Assembly: GCF_900231165.1 (NCBI RefSeq)
Contig: NZ_LT960614.1
Span: forward strand, 804,550-868,549
Source of the DNA: Hartmannibacter diazotrophicus
GTDB lineage: Bacteria; Pseudomonadota; Alphaproteobacteria; Rhizobiales; Pleomorphomonadaceae
Direction of reading: 5' to 3'
DNA length: 64,000 bases
This document shows, one piece after another, positions 1-8,174 of the stretch. The notes under the pieces are model-generated. The model had not been told where the DNA came from and did no database searches. It was given only the letters and a program-made list of their open reading frames with translations. Numbering within the stretch: position 1 is the stretch's first letter; every line of letters starts with the position of its first letter. The translations under genes were made by a program, and so were the position numbers.

Positions 1-1
1 G

Positions 2-460
2 GGGGCCTCGGCACCGGTTAAGGGAACTGAGCCGTCATCGGTGACCAAAGACATTTATGGAAAATTCAATGGGCGCGTTCCGGGCACCTTCTTCAATGAC
101 AGCGGCTCGGCCGCGCGCTTCTTCCATCATTTCCCGCTCGATACGGACCCGCTTATCTGCAACCCGAAGGCCGGCAAGAAGGATCGGGCCGGAACGGACC
201 ATCCGACCGTCAAGCCGATCAAGCTGCTGCGCTATCTGATCCGCCACATCACGCCGCCAGGCGGGACGGTGCTCGACATGTTTGCCGGCAGCGGCACGAC
301 AGGCCAGGCCGCGATCGAGGAAGGGGTACGCGCCGTGCTGATCGAAATGGACCCCGGCTACAGCGCCTTCATCCGTCGGCGCTTCGGCTTGGCGTCGAGA
401 AGACGTGACTACAGCGACGTGCTCGGCCCGGCTTCGCGCTACGCCGATGTGCTCGGGTGA
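2..460 (+). CDS. DNA adenine methyltransferase, C-terminal part (runs off the left edge)
   Basis: C-terminal part of an N6-adenine/N4-cytosine type DNA methyltransferase. The frame is open from base 2, so the true start and the DPPY-type catalytic motif lie left of the window. Visible are the PTVKP segment and then SAM-binding motif I in 'VLDMFAGSGTTGQAA'. It is on the plus strand, opposite to the adjacent tail genes, and probably belongs to a modification or early module of the prophage. The last residues hold two copies of a short peptide, DYSDVLG and RYADVLG, the second being the extreme C-terminus. The same peptide starts the small terminase and the portal of this prophage. The target sequence cannot be told from this fragment. 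Confidence 0.85.
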   Translation, partial: GASAPVKGTEPSSVTKDIYGKFNGRVPGTFFNDSGSAARFFHHFPLDTDPLICNPKAGKKDRAGTDHPTVKPIKLLRYLIRHITPPGGTVLDMFAGSGTTGQAAIEEGVRAVLIEMDPGYSAFIRRRFGLASRRRDYSDVLGPASRYADVLG

Positions 461-464
461 TGCC

Positions 465-731
465 ATGTCGACGGCTAGCGTTGAGACCACGGCATCGGAG
501 AACTGGCCTGTAGGGCTCACAGCTATCTTGCTTGACCCGTGGTTCAGGAACCCTGTGAAAATCAGGATCCGGCGCCATCCGAATGCCGATCACATCGTCG
601 GCGAGGATGCAAGAGGGGTCGTCTATTACGCGAGAACCGACAGACTGAGGGAATGCGAGCAGCCGATCGTACCGCCGTGCCCGCTTGAACTGTTCCTCAG
701 TGATCTTCTCGCTCGCTCTCCATGTGCCTGA
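465..731 (+). CDS. Small hypothetical protein downstream of the methyltransferase
   Basis: An 88-residue frame starting with ATG four bases after the methyltransferase stop codon, on the same strand, which suggests translational coupling. I recognise no domain. The sequence (MSTASVETTASENW, then PWFRNPVKIRIRRHPNAD) is mixed in composition with no membrane segment. Its 3' end overlaps the 3' end of the convergent minus-strand gene ending at 697 by 35 bases. It is called on position and composition only and may be spurious. Confidence 0.4.
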   Translation: MSTASVETTASENWPVGLTAILLDPWFRNPVKIRIRRHPNADHIVGEDARGVVYYARTDRLRECEQPIVPPCPLELFLSDLLARSPCA

Positions 732-993
732 CCAGCCGCGCGACGTTCTTCTGCATCTCCTGGCGGTCCGCGTCATTGGCGTCTTCCAGCACGTCGCGAA
801 CCCCCTCCACGGCATCGGCGATTCGGCGCAGCTGCTGGACCAACTCGTGCTCATTGAAGGCAGGTCCGACCACCGCATCGACTGGAACTGTCCTGCCCTT
901 CGTGCGCACATAGACGCCGATGCCACTCAGAACGGCGACCAGGGCGAAGAGGATATTGGCGATGTCTTCAGGACTGAGTTGCTTGTCGAACAT
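697..993 (-). CDS. Small prophage protein with one N-terminal membrane segment
   Basis: A 98-residue protein starting MFDKQLSPEDIANILFALVAV. Residues about 10-30 form one hydrophobic membrane segment, followed by a basic stretch (VRTKGR) and a charged, probably helical C-terminal region rich in E, D and R. The ATG at 993 is preferred over an upstream TTG at 1011. It overlaps the end of the upstream membrane-protein gene by 26 bases, so the two are probably translated together. Small membrane proteins after tailspike genes are often lysis or host-envelope functions, but nothing here identifies a holin or spanin. Function unknown. Confidence 0.6.
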   Translation of the reverse strand: MFDKQLSPEDIANILFALVAVLSGIGVYVRTKGRTVPVDAVVGPAFNEHELVQQLRRIADAVEGVRDVLEDANDADRQEMQKNVARLVRHMESEREDH

Positions 994-1435
994 TCCGGGC
1001 CTGTAGATCAACGATTTTTGCGTAGCGAATGGTCATCACGAATATAACGCATTCGAAGAAGAAGTGTGTCGGGTAGATTGCAAAAGCCGTTGAAATATAA
1101 CCAGAGCTTACAAATCCGAGAATGATTTGCAGCAGCACAAACCCGCTGACCAGGGAGCACACCGCGCGCAAGTGCGGCGAGCGCCTGAAGAGCCCATTGA
1201 CGATCAGCACCATGAACCGCAGGCCACCAACACTCATGCAGAGAACTGCCCATCCGATGGGGTTGCCCCAGATGCGCATGAAGTTTGGGCACGTTTCGCT
1301 CTCGGAAATGATCTCTGGCCGGATATAGATCATGAGGCCGAACAGAAACAGCGAGACGGAGTGCTCCCATTCGATCATCCGCGACAGGAAGACGATCGGA
1401 AAGTTGCGATGAAAATGGGTAATCACAAGTCTCAA
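968..1435 (-). CDS. Polytopic membrane protein of the prophage, unknown function
   Basis: A 155-residue hydrophobic protein with about four membrane segments, for example around SLFLFGLMIYI, GWAVLCMSVGGLRFMVLIV, AVCSLVSGFVLLQIILGFV and FFFECVIFVMTI. It probably starts at TTG 1435, ten bases after the upstream stop; an internal ATG at 1378 is the alternative. It is followed with overlap by another membrane protein. The position distal to the tailspike fits a lysis-associated or superinfection-exclusion role, but I do not recognise a family. No endolysin is visible in the window. Confidence 0.6.
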   Translation of the reverse strand: MRLVITHFHRNFPIVFLSRMIEWEHSVSLFLFGLMIYIRPEIISESETCPNFMRIWGNPIGWAVLCMSVGGLRFMVLIVNGLFRRSPHLRAVCSLVSGFVLLQIILGFVSSGYISTAFAIYPTHFFFECVIFVMTIRYAKIVDLQARNVRQATQS

Positions 1436-1445
1436 GACATCAACC

Positions 1446-1790
1446 TTATGGTGTGTCGGCCAACTTGGCGTGGCTTATGACCGTTGTCTCGCCAATCGTT
1501 ACGGACTGTGTTTCCACGGTGAGGCCGATCCGCTCGCCGTGAACGCGCCAGTAATCGTCGGCCCACTGGCGCCAGTTCGCCACGTTGTCGCCGCTGTTGC
1601 GGTCGAAGGTCGGCGACATGATTTCGACCTCGGCGCGGTCGAAGCTCATGACGAGCCCCTTTTCCGCCTCGCTCGTCACCGTCTCGATGACTGCCGGCGT
1701 GTCGGCACGCCGTCTGCTCTTGCCATAGCCACGATACTCGGGCGGCCGTTCGTCGCGCTGTGGCGATGTGCGGATATGCTTGATAGGCAT
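1446..1790 (-). CDS. Hypothetical protein following the tailspike
   Basis: A 114-residue soluble protein starting MPIKHIRTSPQRDERPPEYRGYG, with ATG at 1790 four bases after the tailspike stop and an AGGTG upstream. The N-terminal third is basic and proline-rich. The remainder has WRQWADDYWRVHGERIGL and a hydrophilic C-terminus. The tight spacing to the tailspike suggests a partner such as a chaperone or attachment protein, which is inference only. No family recognised. Confidence 0.55.
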   Translation of the reverse strand: MPIKHIRTSPQRDERPPEYRGYGKSRRRADTPAVIETVTSEAEKGLVMSFDRAEVEIMSPTFDRNSGDNVANWRQWADDYWRVHGERIGLTVETQSVTIGETTVISHAKLADTP

Positions 1791-1794
1791 CGAA

Positions 1795-3669
1795 TCACAC
1801 CTGTTCGAACCAGCCGGCAACAGACAATCGGTTGCCGGTCGCAATGACGCCGGCAGCGTCATTGTCGTTGATAGCGAGAGTTATCGCCGTCGCCGCATTG
1901 AAAGCGGAGATCGACTTGCCGGACCCCGTGACGAGACGGCCGAAAATCTGGGTATAGGTCTTCAGCGTGACACCCGACGGCAGGGTGATGACGAGGAGAT
2001 TGCTCGCAGTACCCGCGTCGGTGATCGTGATGTCGACATTCAGCCAGACCTGCTTGCCGCGCACACGATACTGTGCGGTATTGATCGTGTAGCTGCCGAG
2101 AGCGCCGACCGTTGCTGAAACGCCGGGCGTGTAGGTATCGGGAGGCGTTATCGGCCCAAATCTGATGTCCCGGACAGTGCCGATGTCAGTGGATACGTTC
2201 TTGAGCGTTCCGACGTTGGGCGGGTTGACCTCCATGTTAACATCAATCGGGCCGCTCGGCACGACGCCATACCCATAGGGGTTTGGTCCGTTGTACGCCC
2301 GCAGCACGGTGCCAGTGCCATCCGCAACCCCAGTCATCCCGCCTCTGCCGTCGAGCTTGACACGCTGGCAGGATACTAGGTCGATGAGCACCTTGTTGGC
2401 GCTGCGACAGTTGAGGTCCAGTGCGTCACCGACAAGCCCCTTCACATAGGCGAGGTAGAGTGGCCCCTCGATTACATTCGCGTGCAGATCGTGAATGCGC
2501 AGCGACAGGATCAGCTTGGCGACGAGCGGCGTGTTCTCGGCGCGGATGGCCCAGTTACACCCGACTACGGTAATGTCGCGATAGTTGAAGCCTTCCGCTC
2601 CCCATTCGCGCAGATCAACGTCATCGACGGTGCCGGAGCCGAGCGGGCCGACACAGGCATTGCCAACGCCGATTGTGCCCGTCCAGATTTCCACGGCAAA
2701 GATGGATGACGAGACGTTACCCACGACGATACCGGTCGCGACGGGGCTGCCACCACTGTTAAAGACCACCGGCTCACCGGCATTGATCGCACCCGTCAGA
2801 CCTGTGACCGAAACAAGCTGCACCTCGTAGGGCGCAATCCGAGAGGCTTTATCGCAATAGTCGGCGTTGAGCCCGTCCAGGCGATTGTCGAGGCAGAAGC
2901 CGGAGTATTCGAGCGCAACGCCCGTCCGGCCGCTGCGATGGTTGCTGACCCGGATATTGGACACAAGGCCGCCCTGGCCGTGGTGGATCTTGATCGGCAG
3001 CGCGAAGGAGCTGGCCGAATTCTCCACCGTGAAGATCATGTTGTAGAAATCGTAGAACTTGTGCAGCGAATAGGGGAGGAGGTTTGATGTCAGAAGGTTC
3101 CCGATCGCACCCGCCACTTTGGAATGATGGTTGATGTCGCCGATGGCTGTGTGGTGAAAACGGTCGACGTTGACATTGGTGTAGGTCGGCTTAAAACCGC
3201 TCGTCACCCCTGTCCAGTTGATCCGCGTCGCGCCTGCACTGCCCCCATTGATCAGCAGGCTTCGGTCAGACCAGCTGATCTCCTTGTCAAAGGTGTATTC
3301 GCCTCCACGGGTTCTGATTTCCCGGATGTCCGGGTTTGCTGCCAATGCCGCAATGAAGTCATCCGCTGTGATCGTGGCCGGGTCGCTCTTCTCAACCAAT
3401 CCTTCAAGCGTGATGATCTGACGATTTAGATTGACATAGGCCGCCGCGGCGAGAGCTTCTTCCTTCGCTGCGACCGTCTGTTCCAGGATGCCGCCAGTCG
3501 CAGTATTGATCTCGTCGTCTTTGTCCTTGAGAAACTTCCGGATCGACGGAACCAACGACGCGTCACTAGCCTCGAAGGTCGCCGTATCGTCACCGTTCGC
3601 GAACACGTCGAAGCGGTCCTCGTTGGCCTTGAACCGCGTGATTCCTTGATCGAGTGGAAGTGCGCTCAT
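1795..3669 (-). CDS. Tailspike / tail fibre protein with beta-helix-like body
   Basis: A 624-residue protein at the distal end of the tail module. The N-terminal 110 residues (MSALPLDQGITRFKANEDR, then a helical AAKEEALAAAAYVNLN stretch) look like a virion-attachment region. From about residue 115 the text TRGGEYTFDKEISWSDRSLL resembles the start of a pectate-lyase-type right-handed beta-helix, rich in N, G, V, T and I. The last 120 residues, after VGALGSYTINTAQ, look like a separate beta-rich terminal domain. It probably binds or degrades a surface polysaccharide; catalytic residues cannot be assigned. Receptor-binding proteins are highly variable, so specificity is unknown. Confidence 0.75.
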   Translation of the reverse strand: MSALPLDQGITRFKANEDRFDVFANGDDTATFEASDASLVPSIRKFLKDKDDEINTATGGILEQTVAAKEEALAAAAYVNLNRQIITLEGLVEKSDPATITADDFIAALAANPDIREIRTRGGEYTFDKEISWSDRSLLINGGSAGATRINWTGVTSGFKPTYTNVNVDRFHHTAIGDINHHSKVAGAIGNLLTSNLLPYSLHKFYDFYNMIFTVENSASSFALPIKIHHGQGGLVSNIRVSNHRSGRTGVALEYSGFCLDNRLDGLNADYCDKASRIAPYEVQLVSVTGLTGAINAGEPVVFNSGGSPVATGIVVGNVSSSIFAVEIWTGTIGVGNACVGPLGSGTVDDVDLREWGAEGFNYRDITVVGCNWAIRAENTPLVAKLILSLRIHDLHANVIEGPLYLAYVKGLVGDALDLNCRSANKVLIDLVSCQRVKLDGRGGMTGVADGTGTVLRAYNGPNPYGYGVVPSGPIDVNMEVNPPNVGTLKNVSTDIGTVRDIRFGPITPPDTYTPGVSATVGALGSYTINTAQYRVRGKQVWLNVDITITDAGTASNLLVITLPSGVTLKTYTQIFGRLVTGSGKSISAFNAATAITLAINDNDAAGVIATGNRLSVAGWFEQV

Positions 3670-3679
3670 GGAATCTCCG

Positions 3680-4597
3680 TCACGGGTAGGTTAGCGGAGC
3701 GCCATAGTCGGCGCCCGGCATATATGTGTTGATGATGGTGTCGAGAAGATCTTCCGCGATCTGGAACTCGTCGAGATCGACGCCGCCAAGCTCGATGATG
3801 TAGTTTTCATCGAGGGTCAGGCCGGACTCCGCGATCTTTGTATAGATGATCGAGTCGACGGACGGAGATTTGCGCCTGATATCTACGTTGAGATTGATCT
3901 GTTGCCACTGATCGGACTTCAGGTCATATTGGCCAGACGGCGTGACCGCGACATATGGGAAGTAATACTGGTAGTCGTGGCCGTAGGCGTTCTTCGAGAT
4001 GAAGCGCATGGCGCCGACAACCTCGGTAACGCTGGCAATAGCTTTTTCGGCCGGAGAGTCACGCCATTCGAATGTCGCGCTGATCTCATCCCCGTCGACG
4101 ATGTCCGCCGCGGCTTCGAGCACAAAGAGCCTTCCGTCCGTGAGGTCCACTGATAAGTTCGTTTCGAGGTCGAACGCCGACCCGTTCAGCAACAACGTCA
4201 GGTTCGGCCCGTTGACGTGACGCACACCCTGCGGAAAGACCGACGAGCCGAGCTGATAGAACCGCCCCGGTCGAACCATGAACGTCTCGGTGACCGTACC
4301 TTGCCCACTTTGACCGCCAACGCCGTCCGCACTGGCAAGCCACATGGCGATATTTGGGGTGACGATGTTGTCGATCGCGACCGTGGCCGATGCGATCTCA
4401 GTCTGTGCCAGGCTGTCCCTCTGGACGATTTGACCGCGAAAGGAGCGCTTTCTCGAAACGGCATCGACGGATCGTGAAATGGCGAAACCGGGAGTGTTGC
4501 CGAGGTAGCGCTCGCCCTCGCCAATGCGCGTGCCGGGTCGGAACCGGTCGAAATAGACCTCCCCTCGACCAACGACCAATGCGCTGTTCTCGGTCAC
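3680..4597 (-). CDS. Second tail tube-like protein (paralogue of the protein at 15222-16019)
   Basis: A 305-residue protein starting with GTG at 4597 (MTENSALVVGRGEVYFDRF), preceded by GAAAGGTG; a TTG at 4612 is also in frame but lacks a good ribosome site. It aligns over most of its length with the tail tube protein at 15222-16019: GRGEVYFDRF/GRGEVLFGRF, YLGNTPGF/YLGNTPEF, GRFYQLG/GRTYQLG, GAMRFISKNA/GALKFITRNA, DQWQQI/DDWQQI. Unlike the tube gene, it sits between the tail tip gene and the tailspike, so it may cap or decorate the tip or act as an adaptor. A TCAAC-type motif pair lies directly upstream. Confidence 0.75.
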   Translation of the reverse strand: MTENSALVVGRGEVYFDRFRPGTRIGEGERYLGNTPGFAISRSVDAVSRKRSFRGQIVQRDSLAQTEIASATVAIDNIVTPNIAMWLASADGVGGQSGQGTVTETFMVRPGRFYQLGSSVFPQGVRHVNGPNLTLLLNGSAFDLETNLSVDLTDGRLFVLEAAADIVDGDEISATFEWRDSPAEKAIASVTEVVGAMRFISKNAYGHDYQYYFPYVAVTPSGQYDLKSDQWQQINLNVDIRRKSPSVDSIIYTKIAESGLTLDENYIIELGGVDLDEFQIAEDLLDTIINTYMPGADYGAPLTYP

Positions 4598-4611
4598 GAA
4601 AACACCTTTCA

Positions 4612-4662
4612 ATCAACATTTGGTTGATATTAGACCTACTATCGGTTGGTGTATACCATATT
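4612..4662 (-). promoter_or_regulatory. TCAAC-type motif pair upstream of the second tail tube gene
   Basis: On the coding strand this gap holds AATCAACAAAATATGG and, nearer the start codon, ATATCAACCAAATGTTGAT, which is itself an imperfect inverted repeat (TCAAC...GTTGA). The second copy lies about 31 bases before the GTG at 4597. It is one of six copies of a shared motif found in intergenic gaps of the prophage. Promoter, operator or RNA element cannot be decided from sequence. Confidence 0.5.
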
Positions 4663-4679
4663 TTGTTGATTAATGAAGG

Positions 4680-6911
4680 TCAAAAGGACCGTGTCAGCGG
4701 GAACTCGTGCTTGAAGAGCGCCGAAACCGTGTTGCGATAGGCAAAGAGTCTCACGGTCATGTCGCCGACGAGTGAGGAATAGACCCCAGTAAAGACGCGG
4801 CTGTTTCCCGTGATGCCTGTATATTGAACGATGAGGTTGTCATCAGAGTCAAAGAACTGGAGGGTATAGGTGACACCATCTTCAGGCGTTACATCACCGT
4901 CTTCATGAGAAATGATCTGGTCGTCTTGAACAATCCGGTTCCGGTGCGTCCATGAAATCTCGAAGTTTCCGACCACACTGGCGCCGTCATAAGCTGGTGT
5001 ATTGAGACTGCTGCCATGCAGAACACGCACACGCCCAGGCGGATAAGGGCGGAATTGCCGCTGTGCCATGGTCACGGCCTGCTCGCTCGCCAATGAGGCA
5101 TCGAGCACGGCGGCGGATGTCAATGGAAGGATTTTGGTCGTGACCGTTTCACCGGTCACATACTCCCGCCTGTCATTGCCAAGCGAGTTGTAGGTGAAGA
5201 AACATGACGTGTTGTCCGCATGCGAGGACGGCACGGTATCGATGCAGCCGCGACTGATCGTCATCGAGCCGGATGCGCCATCCGCATTGACCTCGATATC
5301 ATCGACGCGCGCCAACTCGTCGTCGATCTGGACCAGCGTCCCGATTTCGATGAGGCCACCGTCGAGCAGCCCGTCGAAGGCAACGTCGGTGTCGTAGTGT
5401 CCGATAGCTCCGGCCAGCCGGCAAGTCGGGGCGAACGTGCCACCGCCACTCTGGACATAGGCTTCGGTTCCGGCCTTACTGAGAATGTCATAGCCAAGAC
5501 ACATGGGTGTCGGCCTGCCTGCAAATATGGCGATCGCCCCATCGTCCGGCTCAACATAGTCGAGTTCGGCCCGCGACATGGATTGAACGAGTTCCTGGTA
5601 GGTCCCCTCCCGCACATAGACGCGTGACGCTGGCGCGGGGGCAGCGTCGGGCTTCTGCCAGGCGGACGGTTCCTGCTCAATGAACGACGTGCTTGGCAGT
5701 CCGAACACGTCGAGCACCGCTTCCACCGTGATCACCCCATCCTCAAGCTTGCCGTAGTCGATCTTGCCAGCCCGGAGAATGGCGTGCTCGATCCCTGAAT
5801 CAGGATCGGAAATCCGGAATGCGGCATAGGGGTATATGCGGGATGCCCGGCGATCCAGACGCACTGTGAACTTCGCATTTTGGGTTGACGCCGCCTTCAG
5901 GTCGCGCTGCGCCACGGCAGCCGCGAGCCCGAAAACAGGGATGCCGGAATAGGTGACAGGACTGGAGTTCACGCCTTGCGACGACTGGATGACGCCGAGG
6001 TTCTGCGCCCTGACTTCCCGGTCCTCATTGACGATAACCTCTCTGTATTTGACGATGACCTCGCCAACGGCCTTCGCCATGGACCCGTACTCGGGCGCTT
6101 CGACACTCAGCAGGCCGCTGTTCTTCGTGAACAGCGGGAGTTCTGACACAACATAGTCGTTGCGCAGCAACTTGAGTTCGAGCAGGCCCGTCTGACGGTC
6201 GGTGTAGATGGTGCCGCCGATATGGCGCAACACGTCGCCGACGAAGTCCTGCAGTTCCCCGCTCTTCCGGTTCCACTTCATGCAGAGACCGAAGCCCTCA
6301 TTGTAGAGGGTCTGAGCCACCGCCAGCCAGTCGGCGTCATTGATCCGATTCCGGTCGTAGCCGCGGCCCCAGTCGCGATTGGTCGTGCATTCGTAGAGGA
6401 TGTGGGCGGGGTTCATTCCCTTGATCATCGTGCCGGTCGAGCTGACGAGCGGAATGGCGACCAGCTCCGGGTGCCAGACAGGGCCGTCCCATCCCTTGGT
6501 CAGCCTGCGCAGCCGGAAGGTCCACTTCTTGGGATATGGGTTGAGACTGCAGACCAACCCGTCGAAGATCATCGTCACGACGCCGCGGAAGTCCGGCACG
6601 TCGCCGCCGAGCAGGTTCTTGAACCATGTCGGGTAGATCTGGATGGGGAGTCCCATGGCGATTGTCAGCGAGCCCTGGATACCGCCTTCGGACCGGTCGC
6701 CGCCGAAAAGGTTTGGTGCATCGATCGATGTCAACCGATCCTCGGTCGCCGTGGTATCGTAGAACGCCGTCTCGCCTTCACGAACAGGCCACGCCGTCTT
6801 GTCACCCACCTTGATTTCAAGAATCTCGTCCACCGGACCGCGCCCGAGGCCCATTTGCATCGTCATGTAGTAGCGATAGCCGACTGTAACGGAGCCCGCG
6901 CCCTTACCCAT
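4680..6911 (-). CDS. Tail tip / host-specificity protein (lambda J-position)
   Basis: A 743-residue protein starting MGKGAGSVTVGYRYYMTMQM, with ATG overlapping the previous stop. The N-terminal half resembles the tail tip attachment protein family (hub region), with WTFRLRRLTKGWDGP and DFVGDVLRHIGGTIY. The C-terminal 100 residues (RPYPPGRVRVLHGSS, FEISWTHRNRIVQDD, YTLQFFDSDDNLIVQY) look like a fibronectin-III-like domain. It lies where lambda gpJ lies, after the small tip assembly proteins and before the fibre genes. Expected role: the central tip through which receptor contact triggers DNA ejection. Confidence 0.8.
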   Translation of the reverse strand: MGKGAGSVTVGYRYYMTMQMGLGRGPVDEILEIKVGDKTAWPVREGETAFYDTTATEDRLTSIDAPNLFGGDRSEGGIQGSLTIAMGLPIQIYPTWFKNLLGGDVPDFRGVVTMIFDGLVCSLNPYPKKWTFRLRRLTKGWDGPVWHPELVAIPLVSSTGTMIKGMNPAHILYECTTNRDWGRGYDRNRINDADWLAVAQTLYNEGFGLCMKWNRKSGELQDFVGDVLRHIGGTIYTDRQTGLLELKLLRNDYVVSELPLFTKNSGLLSVEAPEYGSMAKAVGEVIVKYREVIVNEDREVRAQNLGVIQSSQGVNSSPVTYSGIPVFGLAAAVAQRDLKAASTQNAKFTVRLDRRASRIYPYAAFRISDPDSGIEHAILRAGKIDYGKLEDGVITVEAVLDVFGLPSTSFIEQEPSAWQKPDAAPAPASRVYVREGTYQELVQSMSRAELDYVEPDDGAIAIFAGRPTPMCLGYDILSKAGTEAYVQSGGGTFAPTCRLAGAIGHYDTDVAFDGLLDGGLIEIGTLVQIDDELARVDDIEVNADGASGSMTISRGCIDTVPSSHADNTSCFFTYNSLGNDRREYVTGETVTTKILPLTSAAVLDASLASEQAVTMAQRQFRPYPPGRVRVLHGSSLNTPAYDGASVVGNFEISWTHRNRIVQDDQIISHEDGDVTPEDGVTYTLQFFDSDDNLIVQYTGITGNSRVFTGVYSSLVGDMTVRLFAYRNTVSALFKHEFPLTRSF

Positions 6912-7110
6912 TGAGATGTTCCTCTCTCGCGATGCCGCAAACCTTCAGTGCGAGCGGATCGCCTGTCGCTTCCAGTGTCTCGGCCGCGATCCCCTCGGAC
7001 AGGAATTTGGACCAGTCGAGCCCATTGGCTGCAAACCATGCGCGAGCCCCCCTCGAACACAGGGTGGCCTGACGGATATGGGACATGCGGACCGTCACCA
7101 CGTTCGTCAT
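6904..7110 (-). CDS. Small tail-tip assembly protein
   Basis: A 68-residue protein, MTNVVTVRMSHIRQATLCSRGARAWFAANGLDW. Its ATG overlaps the stop of the preceding gene by four bases, and its own stop overlaps the start of the tip protein, so all three should be made as a coupled set. No domain recognised. Position corresponds to the small lambda K/I-type tip proteins. Confidence 0.6.
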   Translation of the reverse strand: MTNVVTVRMSHIRQATLCSRGARAWFAANGLDWSKFLSEGIAAETLEATGDPLALKVCGIAREEHLNG

Positions 7111-7346
7111 TTCTTGCCCCCACTGCTCTTGATCGGCGAGTTACGCAAGTTTCCATACCAGAGGACGAAGAAGTCGTCGGCCCACTCTTCGCCGAAGTAG
7201 ACGGTCTGCGGGGTGCCCTCGTCGAACTGCGGGAAATCAAAGTCGGCCAATGTCGCGGGCGGTTGTGACTGTTGCTTCGGCGTGGTGAGGACCTGGAGCA
7301 CCGCGGACGTGAGCAACAGGACAATTCCCCAGATGAACTGTTCCAT
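7107..7346 (-). CDS. Small tail protein with hydrophobic N-terminus
   Basis: A 79-residue protein. Residues 4-20 (FIWGIVLLLTSAVLQVL) form a hydrophobic segment; the rest is soluble and acidic (DFDFPQFDEGTPQTVYFGEEW). I recall short proteins with this layout immediately before tip proteins in alphaproteobacterial siphoviruses, but the family name is not certain. It probably helps tip assembly. Confidence 0.6.
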   Translation of the reverse strand: MEQFIWGIVLLLTSAVLQVLTTPKQQSQPPATLADFDFPQFDEGTPQTVYFGEEWADDFFVLWYGNLRNSPIKSSGGKK

Positions 7347-7358
7347 GTCAGCGCTCCT

Positions 7359-8174
7359 TCAAAACACGGGATCGCCGGAAAACGGAGACTTGCCCGGAAG
7401 ATGGGGAAAGCCGCCATAATTCGGCAAGTTTGCGAACTTGTTCCTGCAGTGGTCTCTGGTTCTGGCGCAGCCGGGATAGACGGTGATCCAGTCCCCCACG
7501 CTCAGGCCGGTCGCCGTTCCGAGGATGGCGAACGTTGGCCCAATGTGGCCGTCAATACCCCGGCGATCGAGGGCGCCGTCAAACCGTGCCCACTCGAAGA
7601 ACCCGCCCGCGAACCACCCGTCCGGGTAGGTCGCGAGCACGTCGCTGATGACGGTTGCTCCGGCAATGGCGTCGACCTCCAGGGAAACGCCAAACGCGCT
7701 CTTGGAGACCGTGCAGTTTCGATCATAGAGCGAATGCGGGCACTGGCGTCCCCAGGTGAGGCGTAGCCCAGGCGTCTTGTAGCCGGCTGTCAGCGGCAGC
7801 CCCGACAACTCGACAGTGATGCTGTCAACCGCCTTGCGCGAGACGATGCGATAGATACCCTCGATCGGCGCATCCGTGTCGCCGTAGTGGTGCTTGCGGA
7901 CCTGCACCCAAATGTCCTCGCTCGGAGGCGCGCCGTTCATCATGGCCGCAATCACATTGGTCTTCGGAACCCTGATCGTGATGGTGTCAGTCGACGCATC
8001 CTCGGATTGGGCGAAGCCGTCGTCGGAAATCGCTTCCGCGACATAGGTGTTGCCGCCAACGGACACATCTTCTTCAGCTCTCGCGTAATACCAGTGCGCG
8101 GTCCCGTGGATGAACTCGTAGAGGATGACTGGCCGGCCGCCATAGTTGGAATTTTCGATAACCTCGAATGTCAT
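7359..8174 (-). CDS. Phage BR0599-family tail protein (DUF2163-like)
   Basis: A 271-residue protein starting MTFEVIENSNYGGRPVILYEF; its ATG at 8174 overlaps the upstream stop (ATGA). It matches the remembered pattern of the phage BR0599 / DUF2163 family of baseplate-hub proteins, including the gene-transfer-agent relatives. It has GLRLTWGRQCPHSLYDRNC in the middle and, at the C-terminus, YPGCARTRDHCRNKF then NLPNYGGFPHLPGKSPF. The clustered cysteines (CPHS...C, C...C) suggest a metal site. Expected role: hub between tape measure and tip. Confidence 0.8.
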   Translation of the reverse strand: MTFEVIENSNYGGRPVILYEFIHGTAHWYYARAEEDVSVGGNTYVAEAISDDGFAQSEDASTDTITIRVPKTNVIAAMMNGAPPSEDIWVQVRKHHYGDTDAPIEGIYRIVSRKAVDSITVELSGLPLTAGYKTPGLRLTWGRQCPHSLYDRNCTVSKSAFGVSLEVDAIAGATVISDVLATYPDGWFAGGFFEWARFDGALDRRGIDGHIGPTFAILGTATGLSVGDWITVYPGCARTRDHCRNKFANLPNYGGFPHLPGKSPFSGDPVF